From Coleofasciculaceae cyanobacterium (GTDB lineage: Bacteria; Cyanobacteriota; Cyanobacteriia; Cyanobacteriales; Xenococcaceae): a stretch of DNA of 64,000 bases. Position numbers and translations under genes: made by a program. Below are positions 46,979-57,600 of this stretch, in pieces (position 1 is the stretch's first letter; each line of letters begins with the position of its first letter). The DNA is taken from positions 62,001 to 126,000 of the forward strand of contig DATNPK010000076.1 in NCBI GenBank assembly GCA_036703275.1. Reading direction: 5' to 3'. The notes under the pieces are model-generated. The model saw only the letters and a list, made by a program, of their open reading frames with translations, ran no database searches and was not told where the DNA came from.

Positions 46979-47278
46979 AATTAATTGTCGGAAATCTCGA
47001 TATTCTACATAATTTCGTTTATATTATGTCACTAGTTAGTTGTAATCAGTCATTTGTCCCAAGTCACCAGTTGAATAGCCAGTTTTTTAATTGGCTAAAT
47101 ACAAAGAAAAAAATATTTTCTTGAAATTGTTTTGACTTTAGCAAAGAAAACTAGATCGGTTAGCTTTGAAGATTAGTTTTTTTTTAAGATCTAAAGATAA
47201 TTAGGAATAAACAGTTTAAGGCAGTATTGCTTGTCACAAATTTTAATAAAAATTTATCAAAAGAAAAAATAGCTAATC

Positions 47279-47704
47279 ATGAGTCAAATAACCGAAAATA
47301 ACAATCAAGACTTATTTGAAATTTTAGTAGCAGTCGCCTGGATTGATGGAGAAATTCAGCCAGAAGAAAGAGAGTTTTTAGAAAAAATTGCAGCCGAACA
47401 AAATCTAAAATCGTCAACAGAAGTGAAAGAATTATTGACTAACTATCAAGCTACATCTTCCGAACAATGTTATAAACTGCTCGAAAAACATTTGGGTTCA
47501 AATCCTAATCCAGAAGACTATACAAATTTGTTGTCGGCTGTCAGCCACCTAATTTATAGCGATAACGACATTGCTACAGAAGAAGCTTCTTTGTTGACTC
47601 AGATTCAAAATCTCGATCCTCAGAATCGGAAAAAGCATTCTGTGTTTGATAAAGTAATTGGAAAAATTCAAAAACTCTATCAGGCAGGACTAAAAAATCA
47701 GTAA
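47279..47704 (+). CDS. TerB-family protein
   Basis: A 141-residue all-helical protein of the TerB/DjlA N-terminal type. The two repeated acidic motifs are VAVAWIDGEIQPEEREFLEK and HLIYSDNDIATEEASLL, which in TerB bind metal ions (D-G-E-x3-E and D-N-D-x4-E). In cyanobacteria such single-domain proteins are widespread with unknown role. It faces the sugar permease gene convergently. Confidence 0.8.
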   Translation: MSQITENNNQDLFEILVAVAWIDGEIQPEEREFLEKIAAEQNLKSSTEVKELLTNYQATSSEQCYKLLEKHLGSNPNPEDYTNLLSAVSHLIYSDNDIATEEASLLTQIQNLDPQNRKKHSVFDKVIGKIQKLYQAGLKNQ

Positions 47705-47766
47705 AAAATAGCCAGTAAGAAGTAATAATTAGACGATTTTTCTTGCTTCTCTGCACCAAATTTCTG

Positions 47767-48651
47767 CTATTCTTCGTTCCAGATACGTAAATAAAAATAA
47801 ACAAACACCGCAGCAATCATCAATAAAATGACTGCTGCTGCTGCTGCATAACCAAATTCAAAGCGAGAAAAAGCCTGTTCATAAATATAATAAACCAACA
47901 GATTAGTTGAGTTTAACGGACCTCCTCCAGTAATAATATATACCTGTTCAAAACTTCGCAGAGTAAAAATAGCGGTGGTTAAAACAGCAAAAACTAGAGT
48001 AGGCTTTAGGCCTGGAATGGTTATATACAAAAACTTTGCCCAATCATTTGCCCCATCTAATTCAGCAGCTTCGTAATGAGACTGAGGAATAATTTGTAAC
48101 CCCGCAATAAATACCACTAGATTAAAGCCCAACTGCTTCCAGCTACTTAATAAAATTAGGACTGGCATCGCCCACACAGTGCTACTTAGCCAAGAAATCG
48201 GTTCTATGCCCCATGTAATCAATAAATCATTAACTAGTCCATCGGTTTGAAATAACCAGCGAAAAGCCAATCCTACAGCAACCAAAGATGTAATTGAGGG
48301 AATGAAATAGGCTGCCCGCAAAACTCCTCGCCAAGCAAGGGAACGATTGAGTAAAACAGCTAATCCTAGAGGAATAAGTATAGTTGGAATAACCGTGGCA
48401 ATAGTAAAATAAGCGGTGTTGCCAATTACTTGCCAAAAGTCCGCATCGGTAAACAACCTGAGATAATTGCGCCAGCCGATCCATTGGATTCCCGCAACGG
48501 TAAAGCTACCAGTAGTAAAGCTGAGATACAGTAAATAGGCGATAGGATAAAACAAAAAAATTCCTAACAAGATCGACGCTGGAGTAAGAAATATCCCCGC
48601 AGCTACAGAATCGCGATCGAGCCAAGAAGAGATCGGGTTTATTTTAGTCAT
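47767..48651 (-). CDS. Sugar ABC transporter permease (MalF/UgpA-like)
   Basis: A 294-residue inner-membrane permease with six predicted helices. It carries the EAA loop YEAAELDGANDWAKFLYITIPGLKPTL that docks the ATPase, and starts RDSVAAGIFLTPASILLGIF. Such proteins pair with a second permease, a binding protein and an ATPase to import sugars or glycerol phosphate. None of these partners is adjacent, which is common in cyanobacteria where MalK-type ATPases are shared. Confidence 0.92.
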   Translation of the reverse strand: MTKINPISSWLDRDSVAAGIFLTPASILLGIFLFYPIAYLLYLSFTTGSFTVAGIQWIGWRNYLRLFTDADFWQVIGNTAYFTIATVIPTILIPLGLAVLLNRSLAWRGVLRAAYFIPSITSLVAVGLAFRWLFQTDGLVNDLLITWGIEPISWLSSTVWAMPVLILLSSWKQLGFNLVVFIAGLQIIPQSHYEAAELDGANDWAKFLYITIPGLKPTLVFAVLTTAIFTLRSFEQVYIITGGGPLNSTNLLVYYIYEQAFSRFEFGYAAAAAVILLMIAAVFVYFYLRIWNEE

Positions 48652-48773
48652 ACCTGCTTATGTTTGATATCCAATTAATCTAGCAGTAATTGTTTTAACT
48701 GGATTATCAAAAGATTTAATTTTGACTTGCTGATATCGCTTGAAGGATGTTAATGATGAAATATTTGAGCTAA

Positions 48774-49850
48774 TTAACCCAGGTAATATTCAAATTTAGA
48801 TTTAAATTGTCTGGGCTGGTATATCTGCTGTCTACTAGCTGCTTGAGGCGACAATAATTGCTCTTTAATTGCGCTAGCTAAAGCTCTACTCAAATTGACA
48901 GGAACAGCATTGCCAATCATTTTATAACCTGCATTAAGATTTTGATAGCAATAAATAAAATCATCAGGAAACGTCTGAATTCGAGCGCATTCTCTAATTG
49001 ATAAACGACGATAAAAGCCAGGGGAATTAGAATCGAAAATAAATTTATCCCGCCCGACATTAATCATTTTGTTAGCTTGGGGATGGATTGGCGCATGGCG
49101 ACTGCTAGCTTGAATAGTAAAAGATGGTTCGTGCCAAGACCGTACCCGATTACGAGACATATACATACTCGAAAAACCACCAGTCGCATATTCATGATTG
49201 GCAATTAGACAAGCTTGATTAGGTTTATTTTTTTCTTTGGCTGCTAAGGTTGATTCTTTTAAGTCCCAAATTGCATCTTGAAGAGTTAGTGCTTCTCGTT
49301 GCTTAATCGCCTCGAAATCAAATACTTGCCCGAGATCTTGGCGCAAACCAACAAATATGACTCGCTTTCTGTTTTGAGGTACGCCAAAATTGACTGCATC
49401 GAGTAATTTAAACCTTACCTGATATCCTGCCTCTTCCAAGGCTGCAATAATATTTTTAAGAACCTGTTCGTGCTTCATATGTAGCATTCCTGAAACATTT
49501 TCGGTTAAGAAGAACAAAGGCTGTTTATCTTGTAAAATGCGAATATATTCGAGAAACAAGCGGCCACGATCGTCTTTAATACCTTTTTGCTTTCCTGCTT
49601 CACTCCAGCTTTGGCAAGGTGGCCCTCCGACAATACCAATACATTCGGGAATGTCTGAAGAAGAGATTTTTCTAATGTCTCTTCGATCTAAATGAGTATC
49701 GGAGTGATTTAGTTCATATGTTTGCCAAATTTCTCGATCCCATTCGTTGGCCCAAACAGTTTTAAATCCAGCTTGAGCAAAGCCTAAATCTAAACCGCCA
49801 CATCCGGCAAAAAAGGAGATTATATTCAAACTACTTCGCTGACTAAACAA
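48774..49850 (-). CDS. C5-cytosine DNA methyltransferase, M.HaeIII-like, orphan
   Basis: A 358-residue m5C methyltransferase. Motif I is ISFFAGCGGLDLGFAQAGFK, catalytic motif IV is GIVGGPPCQSWSEAGKQKGI, motif VI is FFLTENVSGMLHM, motif VIII is FGVPQNRKRVIFVG, and motifs IX-X are RLSIRECARIQTFPDDF and GYKMIGNAVPVNL. The target-recognition region (NHEYATGGFSSMYMSRNRVR, SWHEPSFTIQASSRHAPIHP) closely follows M.HaeIII, so GGCC is the likely site. No restriction endonuclease gene is adjacent. The translated sequence is open and complete. Confidence 0.93.
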   Translation of the reverse strand: MFSQRSSLNIISFFAGCGGLDLGFAQAGFKTVWANEWDREIWQTYELNHSDTHLDRRDIRKISSSDIPECIGIVGGPPCQSWSEAGKQKGIKDDRGRLFLEYIRILQDKQPLFFLTENVSGMLHMKHEQVLKNIIAALEEAGYQVRFKLLDAVNFGVPQNRKRVIFVGLRQDLGQVFDFEAIKQREALTLQDAIWDLKESTLAAKEKNKPNQACLIANHEYATGGFSSMYMSRNRVRSWHEPSFTIQASSRHAPIHPQANKMINVGRDKFIFDSNSPGFYRRLSIRECARIQTFPDDFIYCYQNLNAGYKMIGNAVPVNLSRALASAIKEQLLSPQAASRQQIYQPRQFKSKFEYYLG

Positions 49851-49975
49851 TTACTCCATTGATAATAAAATAAAGCGAGTCTAATCTTGAGCGACATTTA
49901 AATTACAATAGGAGCGCATCTGGTGACACGCTCCTACTCAAGTTAAATAATGATTTGCCTTTTATTGTCTGTTTG

Positions 49976-50170
49976 TTAGTATGCAAGAGTTTCTAAGGTT
50001 TCTCTAAGATAGCGTCGTACCTGTTGGTCAAGATCTACGTCGCTACTAATGTTTCTTTCTCGTTGCCAACTCTGGAAACCAGAACTTTTAGCGCTCGCCT
50101 GTCTGAGGCTGAACCAAATTGCTCGATCTTGATCTTGACCATTTTGAGAAACGATGGTTGGATTTGTCAT
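49976..50170 (-). CDS. Small hypothetical protein (64 aa)
   Basis: A 64-codon frame starting MTNPTIVSQNGQDQDRAIWF, followed by SLRQASAKSSGFQSWQRERN and ending with a helix QQVRRYLRETLETLAY. Composition is normal and an ATG is available. Similar small proteins of cyanobacteria have no known function. It is not recognisably a restriction enzyme partner for the methyltransferase 120 bases downstream. Confidence 0.6.
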   Translation of the reverse strand: MTNPTIVSQNGQDQDRAIWFSLRQASAKSSGFQSWQRERNISSDVDLDQQVRRYLRETLETLAY

Positions 50171-50264
50171 ATATATTATATTTGATTACTTTATATTTAT
50201 CAGTCTAGCTTAACTAAAATAACAGTCTGTAGTTGCAATTACACTCTTAAAAAACCAACATAAT

Positions 50265-50882
50265 TTAGCTTACTTCTTGAACTTCAGATGATGATTTCCC
50301 AAACCACAGTATTTTGCTTACTTTAAATCCAGGTATGGTAAAATTATGCTCGATTTTTTCCCTGGAATATGGCTCTAGTTGAGCCAACTTTGATTCTTTG
50401 GTTAGTAAAACCAATAAAACGCTAATAGGCACTTGAACAAAAAGATTGCTGGCTAAAAAGCCGATAGCGGCGATCGCTAATCCTAAAATACGCCACTGGG
50501 GTATAAAGCCAGCTATAGCTATAGCTAAAGGAGACAAACTATACAGTAACCATAACAAGAAAAGCATGATTCCTGCTGTAATTACGCTAATTATTTTTTG
50601 TTTAAATGTTTCAAATAAAGCTAATATTTTTCTTTGGTCTTCGGTTAAATATTCAGGTTTAACAGAGAAAATTAAAACGCTAAAAATATCAAACGGGCGA
50701 CTTAGCTGCATCAATAGTATAGGCAATATGGCGATCGCTGCCAGCAGAGGCAGCTCAATGAAATAAGCAAAACTATTTCCAACAGCTAAACCGATTAAAG
50801 TTACTCCTACCAAGGCGGGAAACAGAGCTATTCCCACCAAATGAATCCATAAAAAAGGTTCAGAACGCATTACATTAAACAT
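50265..50882 (-). CDS. Multi-pass membrane protein after infB
   Basis: A 205-residue protein with five or so hydrophobic segments (FLWIHLVGIALFPALVGVTL, YFIELPLLAAIAILPILLM, ITAGIMLFLLWLLYSL, ILGLAIAAIGFLASNLFV) and a polar C-terminal tail. It corresponds to the low-complexity-tail membrane proteins that commonly follow infB in cyanobacteria. Function is unknown. A hairpin separates it from infB by 82 bases. Confidence 0.7.
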   Translation of the reverse strand: MFNVMRSEPFLWIHLVGIALFPALVGVTLIGLAVGNSFAYFIELPLLAAIAILPILLMQLSRPFDIFSVLIFSVKPEYLTEDQRKILALFETFKQKIISVITAGIMLFLLWLLYSLSPLAIAIAGFIPQWRILGLAIAAIGFLASNLFVQVPISVLLVLLTKESKLAQLEPYSREKIEHNFTIPGFKVSKILWFGKSSSEVQEVS

Positions 50883-50890
50883 TTAGCATT

Positions 50891-50929
50891 GAACAGTGCC
50901 AGCAACTTGAATTTTGGCTGACACTGTTC
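50891..50929 (-). terminator. Imperfect hairpin between infB and the membrane protein gene
   Basis: GAACAGTGCCAGC (50891-50903) can pair with GCTGACACTGTTC (50917-50929), 11 of 13 positions. It lies in the infB-downstream gap and may attenuate read-through; no clear T-run follows. Confidence 0.4.
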
Positions 50930-50964
50930 GATGAATTACAGGACACTAATGTTGCTGAATTATT

Positions 50965-53922
50965 TTATTTGGTTGCCAGGGTGCGACGCTTGAAGACTAA
51001 TTCATAAGCTTCGATAATATCGCCCTCTTTCCAATCAGAGAATTTAGCAGCACCGATACCACACTCAAAGCCCGTGTTCACCTCTTTAACGTCGTCTTTC
51101 ATGCGTTTAAGAGAGTTTAAATCGCCTTCGTGAACGATATTATTATTTCGACGAACACGAATCTTGCAGTTGCGGACTATCTTGCCAGATAGAACATAAC
51201 AACCTGCTACAGCACCGCGACCCACAGGGAAGACAGCACGGACTTCAACCTGACCGAGACTTTCTTCAACTTCTTCTGGATCGAGTAGACCTTCCATTGC
51301 CGCTTGAATCTCATCTAAAAGTTTGTAGATGATGTTGTATTGGCGAATGTCTACCCCTTCGCGATCTGCTGCTTGACGAGAACCCGATGCCAAAGTGGTG
51401 TTAAATCCAATAATTACCGCACCACTGGCTGCTGCCAAGTCAACATCAGTTTCCGTTACTTCTCCAGGAGATGCTAAGAGAGTACGAATCTGAACCTCGT
51501 TTTGTGGCAGTTGTTGCAGAGAACCAACAATAGCCTCTACAGACCCTTGAACGTCTGCTTTGATAATCAGATTCAGCTCTTTTAATTCACCTTCTTGAGC
51601 CTGTGCCGAGATGGTGCTTAAACTAATTCGACGAGAAGATAAAGACTGTAGTAATCGAGTATCTCTTTGCTGGATGGAACGCCGATCGGCGATCGCTCTA
51701 GCTTCTTTTTCATCTTTATAGACATCGAACTCGTCTCCTGCTTCAGGAACGTCGTTAAGTCCAAGAATCTCAACTGCAAAAGATGGAGTCGCAGCTTCTA
51801 CCTTTGCTCCAGTATCATCTACCATAGCTCGTACCCTACCCAAGACAGAACCAGCTACGATGCTATCTCCAACTCTTAATGTACCGTTTTGAACCAGCAA
51901 GGTAGCTACAGGACCACGATTGCGATCGAGGTTAGCTTCAATTACCGTTCCTTTTGCGGCGCGGTCTGGGTTAGCAGAAAGTTCTTCAACCTCAGCTACC
52001 AAAAGAATCATTTCTAATAGTTCATCAAGATTATCGCCTTTGAGCGCACTCACTTCAACCATAGTAGTATCACCACCCCAGTCTTCAGCTACAAGACCTT
52101 GTTCGGTTAGTTCTTGCTTAATGCGATCGGGGTTAGCCCCTGGCTTATCTACTTTATTAATCGCGACAATTAACGGTACTTCCGCTGCTTTTGCATGACT
52201 AATAGCTTCTCTAGTTTGAGGCTGTACCCCATCATCAGCAGCTACTACCAAAATAGCGATATCTGTTACTTTCGTTCCTCTAGCACGCATGGCAGTAAAA
52301 GCCTCGTGGCCAGGAGTATCAAGAAAGACAATTTGCTGCTGTTTACCATTGTGTTCGACATCTACATGATAAGCACCTATATGTTGAGTAATACCTCCAG
52401 CTTCTCCTGAAGCTACAGTACTTTTACGAATTGAATCGAGCAAGGTAGTTTTTCCGTGATCCACATGACCCATAATCGTCACTACAGGAGGACGATATTG
52501 GAGATTTTCTAGATCATCAGCATCCAACATTTCAGTATCTTTAGTTGCTGCTGACTTTTCTTCAGGAGTTTCCACAATTACCCCAAGCTCTTCTGCTACC
52601 GAACGGGCTGTTGCCAAATCTAGGGTTTGGGTAATGTTTACGGGAATACCTTTAAAGAAAAGATTTCTGATGATATCAGTTTCAGGAGTATTTAGCCTGT
52701 CTGCCAAATCTCTAACCGTAAGATTATCTGACAAAGTAATTGATTCAGCCAGGGTAGGTACAGCTTTTCCTTTAGGTTGACGCTCCGTTTTTTGAGTTTT
52801 CTCTGTTTTAAAGGATGGCTTACGAGGCTTTTTGTTAGCACTAGCTGCTGGTTGCTGTTGTTGCAAAGATTTTGGCTTGGTTGGACGGGCAGTAGATAAG
52901 CTAAATGCTTTATTTACCTCAACCGCGTTAGAATCGGCATCATCAAAATCCTCATCGTCCAGTAAGGGTTTGGGCCCACGACGTTTTTTAGCTGCTTTTC
53001 CTTTGGCAGACTTAGCTTGCTTTCCTTCGTCCTCTTCTTCGTTTTCCCACTCTTTTACTTTACGAGGAGGCGCAGGGCGTTTAAGTCGAGTAACTTTTTT
53101 GACCTCGAGATCATCAGTTGTAATATCTTCGCCGTCTAGATTTTCGGTACCGCTTTCCTCTATCTCTTCTGGCGGGGCGACTTTAGCAACCGCTTGAGCT
53201 TTTTGAGGTCTTTGATTGAGTTTAGGAAGAGGAGCGATAACCACTTTTTTCTTCTTCTCTGTCTCTGTCTCCATCTCTTCTGTTATGCTCTGCGGTTGCT
53301 CTACAGAGCGTATTTTAGGCTTGCTTGGAGGCTGAATTGAAGGAGATTGGATTGAAGAATTTTTAGTCCCTACTTTTTTAGCTTGAGGTCTCGAAGGTGG
53401 CCCAGCCAGTCTAGGGGGTTGAGCCAAACTGGGTTTAGCTGAAGATTCTGAAGTCTTATGTGCTGTTGGTTGTGCTACTTCACCATTATTTGAGGAAGGT
53501 TGATTAGTTTGAGGCGATTTTGTTGAGGTTAAGGACTCTCCCGCCGATCTTCCCGACGTTGGTGATTTGGGTCTAGAAGGCGGAGAAACCAATCTAGGAG
53601 ATGTGCCATTGCCATTAGGATTAGCTGCTTGAGAAGTGGAATCTGGATGGTCAGTTCGATGATGAACAGCTAAAATCTGCTGCTTACGCTTAGCTGCTGC
53701 TACTTTTGGGGCTTTGGGTTCGTTTCTCTGGCTATTATTTGTTTTCTCTGTGCGAGGGGATTTCATCGCCACGGCTCTAACTCTTTCTGCTTGATCTGCT
53801 GTAATTGTACTACTATGACTTTTGACTGCAACATTTAGTTGTTCGCAAATTTCTTTAATGTCTTTGTTGTCCAAATTTAACTCTTTTGATAGTTCGTATA
53901 TTCTAACTTTGCCGTTGTTCAT
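50965..53922 (-). CDS. infB: Translation initiation factor IF-2
   Basis: A 985-residue GTPase that places initiator tRNA on the 30S subunit. It has an N-terminal IF2_N domain ([20 protein letters not shown]), a long disordered linker rich in Pro, Ser, Lys and Glu (about 60-390), a second IF2_N, and the G domain with [22 protein letters not shown] and [12 protein letters not shown]-terminal domains II-IV are complete. Last of the rimP-nusA-ylxR-infB cluster. Confidence 0.98.
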   Translation of the reverse strand: MNNGKVRIYELSKELNLDNKDIKEICEQLNVAVKSHSSTITADQAERVRAVAMKSPRTEKTNNSQRNEPKAPKVAAAKRKQQILAVHHRTDHPDSTSQAANPNGNGTSPRLVSPPSRPKSPTSGRSAGESLTSTKSPQTNQPSSNNGEVAQPTAHKTSESSAKPSLAQPPRLAGPPSRPQAKKVGTKNSSIQSPSIQPPSKPKIRSVEQPQSITEEMETETEKKKKVVIAPLPKLNQRPQKAQAVAKVAPPEEIEESGTENLDGEDITTDDLEVKKVTRLKRPAPPRKVKEWENEEEDEGKQAKSAKGKAAKKRRGPKPLLDDEDFDDADSNAVEVNKAFSLSTARPTKPKSLQQQQPAASANKKPRKPSFKTEKTQKTERQPKGKAVPTLAESITLSDNLTVRDLADRLNTPETDIIRNLFFKGIPVNITQTLDLATARSVAEELGVIVETPEEKSAATKDTEMLDADDLENLQYRPPVVTIMGHVDHGKTTLLDSIRKSTVASGEAGGITQHIGAYHVDVEHNGKQQQIVFLDTPGHEAFTAMRARGTKVTDIAILVVAADDGVQPQTREAISHAKAAEVPLIVAINKVDKPGANPDRIKQELTEQGLVAEDWGGDTTMVEVSALKGDNLDELLEMILLVAEVEELSANPDRAAKGTVIEANLDRNRGPVATLLVQNGTLRVGDSIVAGSVLGRVRAMVDDTGAKVEAATPSFAVEILGLNDVPEAGDEFDVYKDEKEARAIADRRSIQQRDTRLLQSLSSRRISLSTISAQAQEGELKELNLIIKADVQGSVEAIVGSLQQLPQNEVQIRTLLASPGEVTETDVDLAAASGAVIIGFNTTLASGSRQAADREGVDIRQYNIIYKLLDEIQAAMEGLLDPEEVEESLGQVEVRAVFPVGRGAVAGCYVLSGKIVRNCKIRVRRNNNIVHEGDLNSLKRMKDDVKEVNTGFECGIGAAKFSDWKEGDIIEAYELVFKRRTLATK

Positions 53923-54190
53923 CCACTATGCCCCTCAGTTGACTGTTTGTGTTTATTTGACCATTTGTTTGTCCATGTAGTCTTTCATGTTTTTTAGTTA
54001 CTGGTAAAACTGCTATAACTCTATCAGATGTAAGATCTAGATTAAATAATAGAACAAGACGAGCGAGTCTTAAATTGTTACCAACATTAATTTACCCATA
54101 CCTTTATTTTAAAGAAAAATATCAGATTGTTTGTATAATCTTGAATTCTTAATCCAATAATTTGATTTTTGTCATTGAAGCTTAACACTA

Positions 54191-54439
54191 TCAGCTTAAA
54201 CGTTCTTGTAAACTTTGATAAATATCATCAGGAACTTTGGTTTTTAAAGAACCTCTTAGACGATTTTTTATTCTAGCTTGAGTTAAACACTTAATATTGG
54301 GGCAAAGATATGCAGAACGTCCCATTCCTCGATCTAACTGGATTTTATGGCTTGAGGCTAAACGCACTACGCGCCAGAGTAATTCTTTGGGTGCGACTTG
54401 TCGACAGCTTATACAACGACGATAGTTTATTTGGTTCAA
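54191..54439 (-). CDS. ylxR: YlxR/RnpM-family RNA-binding protein
   Basis: The conserved core is NYRRCISCRQVAPKELLWRV, then GRSAYLCPNIKCLTQARIKN with the GRxAYxC motif. The family is 80-100 residues and binds RNA, in Bacillus the RNase P RNA. The frame stays open to 54541, but the extra N-terminal residues look unlike the family; a TTG at 54437-54439 (MNQINYRRCISC) gives the expected length. No ATG is available in frame. It lies between nusA and infB as usual. Confidence 0.85.
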   Translation of the reverse strand: MNQINYRRCISCRQVAPKELLWRVVRLASSHKIQLDRGMGRSAYLCPNIKCLTQARIKNRLRGSLKTKVPDDIYQSLQERLS

Positions 54440-54558
54440 ACTTTTTATCTTTTTAACGTTTTGCTTAGCTCTAATTAAAGAGACGTAATTGTGGTTGGAA
54501 TGAGGACTAAATAGATAGAAAAGGCACAGCCACCATGCCAAGAAAAGAAAATGCGTCT

Positions 54559-54618
54559 TTTTGGCGCAGCCAGGAAAGCTTGATTACGGCGACTGCATCA
54601 AAGAGTTTTGGCGCAGCC
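54559..54618. repeat. Direct repeat TTTTGGCGCAGCC in the nusA-ylxR gap
   Basis: Two exact 13-bp copies (54559-54571 and 54606-54618) are separated by 34 bases. They lie in an unusually long nusA-ylxR gap of about 200 bases. They could be a target duplication around a small insertion or a leftover of one. Confidence 0.5.
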
Positions 54619-54646
54619 TTAGTTATGACCGTGCTTAATTTGATTG

Positions 54647-55981
54647 CTAAGATTCTTGCTCTGGTTCGGCTTCTTCTATAGTTTCAGCTTCAGCAATTGG
54701 TTCGGCTTCTTCTATAGTTTCTAACACTTCAGTTTCCTCGGCTTCTTCTGTTTCTACCTCATCAATCGTTTCTTCCGACTCGGTCAGTTCTGTTGCTCTG
54801 GCTTGAGCTGCCCATTTTGCCATTTCTGCTGCTTCATCATATTTATTAATATCTTTAAGATCAATTTTCCATCCTGTAAGACGAGCAGCCAAACGAACAT
54901 TTTGCCCTTCTTTACCAATTGCTAAACTCAACTGATCTTCAGCAACCAAAACCAAAGATTGTTTTTCTTCTGTATTAGCTAAAACTACTTGGTCAACTCT
55001 GGCAGGACTAAGAGAATTAGAGATATAGGTTGCAGGATCGGGCGACCATCGAATTACATCGATTTTTTCTCCTCGCAATTCATTTACCACGGCTTGGATT
55101 CTTGAACCCCTAGCGCCAATGCAGGCTCCGACGGGATCGACATCTCTTTCTAAAGTATCGACGGCAATTTTAGTGCGCACTCCTACATGGCGAGAAGGAG
55201 GATGAGCTTCCCTGGCAACAGCGACGATACGGACAATTTCTTCTTCTATTTCAGGAACTTCGTTACTAAATAATTCTACGACCAATCCTGCTGTGGCTCG
55301 AGAAACCATTAGCTGGGGTCCACGATGTGGAGTATCCCTAACTTTTTTCAAATAAACTTTGAAGGTGGTGTTAGAGCGATAGGTGTCGTTGGGTAGTTGT
55401 TCACGCTTGGGTAATTCTGCCTCTACTTCTGGCTGTCCCAAACCACTGGTAACTGCCACAATCGCTGATTGCCTTTCAAAACGAACTACTCTCGCCTGTA
55501 AAACTGTCCCTTCTAAATCCTGGAACTCTGCTTGTATTAGCTTTCTTTGTTGATCCCTGAGTTTTTGTAACAGCACCTGTTTGGTTTGGATTGCTGCCAT
55601 TCGTCCAAAATCTTTTTGTTCGGGAGTAACGTCTACTAATACCGAGTCTCCTACCTGAATTTCGGAGTCGTCAACTTGCTCTTGCACTTCGCTCAAAGCA
55701 ATCTGGTGATCGCGGTCTTCAATTTGGTCTTTACTAATATCCACGATCACTTTGGTAGTAAGAATTTGAAAACCTTCTTCTTCTGTATCCAGTTGAACAT
55801 TAAAGTTTTCAAAATATTCTTCGCTAAATTCTTCGTTACGGTTTTTAGAACGGCGAAACTTTTCGTAACCTTTGATTAATGCTTCTCTCAAAGCCTCTTC
55901 TACAGAGCTACCAGGTAAATTATATCTCTGGCTAATTTCATCGATAGTTGCCTTGAGACCAGGCAAACTGACTAGAGTCAT
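54647..55981 (-). CDS. nusA: Transcription termination/antitermination factor NusA
   Basis: A 444-residue RNA polymerase-binding factor. It has an N-terminal domain (SVEEALREALIKGYEKFRRS), an S1 domain (about 135-200) and two KH domains with VGVRTKIAVDTLERDVDPVG, GACIGARGSRIQAVVNELRG and AIGKEGQNVRLAARLTGWKI. The C-terminal tail (about 400-444) is an acidic EEAEPIAEAETIEEAEPEQ repeat in place of the acidic repeats of enterobacterial NusA. Second gene of the rimP-nusA cluster. Confidence 0.97.
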   Translation of the reverse strand: MTLVSLPGLKATIDEISQRYNLPGSSVEEALREALIKGYEKFRRSKNRNEEFSEEYFENFNVQLDTEEEGFQILTTKVIVDISKDQIEDRDHQIALSEVQEQVDDSEIQVGDSVLVDVTPEQKDFGRMAAIQTKQVLLQKLRDQQRKLIQAEFQDLEGTVLQARVVRFERQSAIVAVTSGLGQPEVEAELPKREQLPNDTYRSNTTFKVYLKKVRDTPHRGPQLMVSRATAGLVVELFSNEVPEIEEEIVRIVAVAREAHPPSRHVGVRTKIAVDTLERDVDPVGACIGARGSRIQAVVNELRGEKIDVIRWSPDPATYISNSLSPARVDQVVLANTEEKQSLVLVAEDQLSLAIGKEGQNVRLAARLTGWKIDLKDINKYDEAAEMAKWAAQARATELTESEETIDEVETEEAEETEVLETIEEAEPIAEAETIEEAEPEQES

Positions 55982-56064
55982 GTCGTACTCCTAATAATGG
56001 AATTAATATTTGAATTAGCGATATTGATCAATGTCGATCGCTAAAGTTTTGGCTCTAAGCTTGG

Positions 56065-56523
56065 TTATCCATCATCAAGCTGTACTTTAGCAATTAATTC
56101 GCGCGGGATAGCGATCGCTTTACCCTTATTGTTGATATGAATTGCCGTTTCGTCACGATGTTGCAGTCGCCCTTGCCACTGTTTTTTATTTTTATATGGA
56201 GCAAAGGTTTTGATTGTCACGGCAAACCCCTTGAAGGCGATAAATTCTCGATCTGTAGTCAGAGTACGGGAAATACCAGGGCTAGAAATTTCTAAGACAT
56301 AGGTCCCAGGAATAATTTCTGTTAGATCTAGCTTCTCTTCGAGAACACGACTCATCTGTTCGCAGTTTTCCAGGCTAGTGTCCCCATGAGGATTTCTCAC
56401 GTCTATCCTCAGAATTGGTGGTGTTTGATTGGTTTGAAACACTGCGTCGACTAACTCTAGCTTGAGATCTTCAGCTAAAGGAGATGCTAGTTTAATAATT
56501 TGGGGGACAACCGGATGAGTCAT
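56065..56523 (-). CDS. rimP: Ribosome maturation factor RimP
   Basis: A 152-residue protein needed for 30S assembly. MTHPVVPQIIKLASPLAEDL is the normal start (ATG 56521-56523); the frame opens nine codons earlier, but that extension is not typical. Core motifs LELVDAVFQTNQTPPILRID and YVLEISSPGISRTLTTDREF are clear. It heads the rimP-nusA-ylxR-infB cluster. The 300 bases upstream contain no other gene. Confidence 0.95.
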   Translation of the reverse strand: MTHPVVPQIIKLASPLAEDLKLELVDAVFQTNQTPPILRIDVRNPHGDTSLENCEQMSRVLEEKLDLTEIIPGTYVLEISSPGISRTLTTDREFIAFKGFAVTIKTFAPYKNKKQWQGRLQHRDETAIHINNKGKAIAIPRELIAKVQLDDG

Positions 56524-56852
56524 GTTGAGCAAAAAGTTGTGGTGCGCCAACCAAACCAGAAGTAAGTTGGAACTATTATTTAGTTTAATTTAGACAACAA
56601 AAAAAGCGGGCTGTTCCCACTTCCATGCTGCTCAATATCGTTGCAGGCATAAAGGCATTTGACTTATTTACCCTGCTTTGTGCGATCTATCATACCAATA
56701 ATTTCGACATTACCGCAATCTTAGACAGTTACACTGATTTACTAAACTAAAGAGACGTGGCTGAACCATACTTGGCTTCAACTTAAGCTAAAACCAACTA
56801 CAGAACTACTACGCCTCTTCTGACAGCTAATAAACTGTGCTTTCTCTAGAAT

Positions 56853-57335
56853 TTAGAACAAGCCTAGTGTTAGAGATTCGTCAATGGGGAAAGTTGCCCC
56901 AATTCCCAGCCAAATAGTTACCAAAGTACCAAATAAGAATAGTGTGGTGGCTACAGGACGACGGAAAGGATTTTGAAATTTGTTAACATTTTCAATGAAA
57001 GGAATCAACATCAGACCCAGAGGTACTGCTGTTTGAGCCGCAATCCCTAACAATTTGCTAGGAACAACCCGGAGAATTTGGAATACAGGATATAAATACC
57101 ATTCAGGTAAAATCTCTAGAGGAGTAGCAAAAGGGTTAGCAGGTTCGCCTACAATTGCAGGATCGAGTACAGCTAAACTTACAACCAAACCAATAGTTCC
57201 TAAGATAACTACGGGGAAAATGTATAGCAAATCATTAGGCCATGCAGGCTCACCATAGTAATTGTGACCCATACCTTGAGCTAACTTAGCGCGTAAAGTG
57301 GGATCGCTTAGATCTGGCTTTTTTAAAGTGGACAT
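56853..57335 (-). CDS. petD: Cytochrome b6f complex subunit IV
   Basis: A 160-residue thylakoid protein of photosynthetic and respiratory electron transport. [20 protein letters not shown] is the standard start (57333-57335); the frame also opens nine codons upstream (MSVNLGEKI), which contains the ribosome site. Membrane segments and the Qo-site motif [20 protein letters not shown] are intact. It follows petB by 265 bases. Confidence 0.98.
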   Translation of the reverse strand: MSTLKKPDLSDPTLRAKLAQGMGHNYYGEPAWPNDLLYIFPVVILGTIGLVVSLAVLDPAIVGEPANPFATPLEILPEWYLYPVFQILRVVPSKLLGIAAQTAVPLGLMLIPFIENVNKFQNPFRRPVATTLFLFGTLVTIWLGIGATFPIDESLTLGLF

Positions 57336-57600
57336 AATTTTCTCTCCTAAATTTACTGACAATCAGCGGGTTAAATAAGCACAATAATTGCTATTTATGC
57401 TGTCTAAGCTTTATTAATATGGCATATGGCACTTTATTTAATAAATAAATTGAGGTATTTTAATCTCTCTCCGTGCCTTCTGGTATCCAAAAAGCAAATT
57501 AACTTATATACCTTATATACCTTATATACACTTTAGCTATTATTTTTGGCAAAATCTATCAGGAGCCTTTGTTCAATACCCCTGATAAATTTTTTTCTAT

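Noticed and set aside
52832-53197. 121-codon + strand ORF rich in Ser and Ala
   Set aside because: It is antisense to the low-complexity linker of IF-2, which produces long spurious reverse frames.
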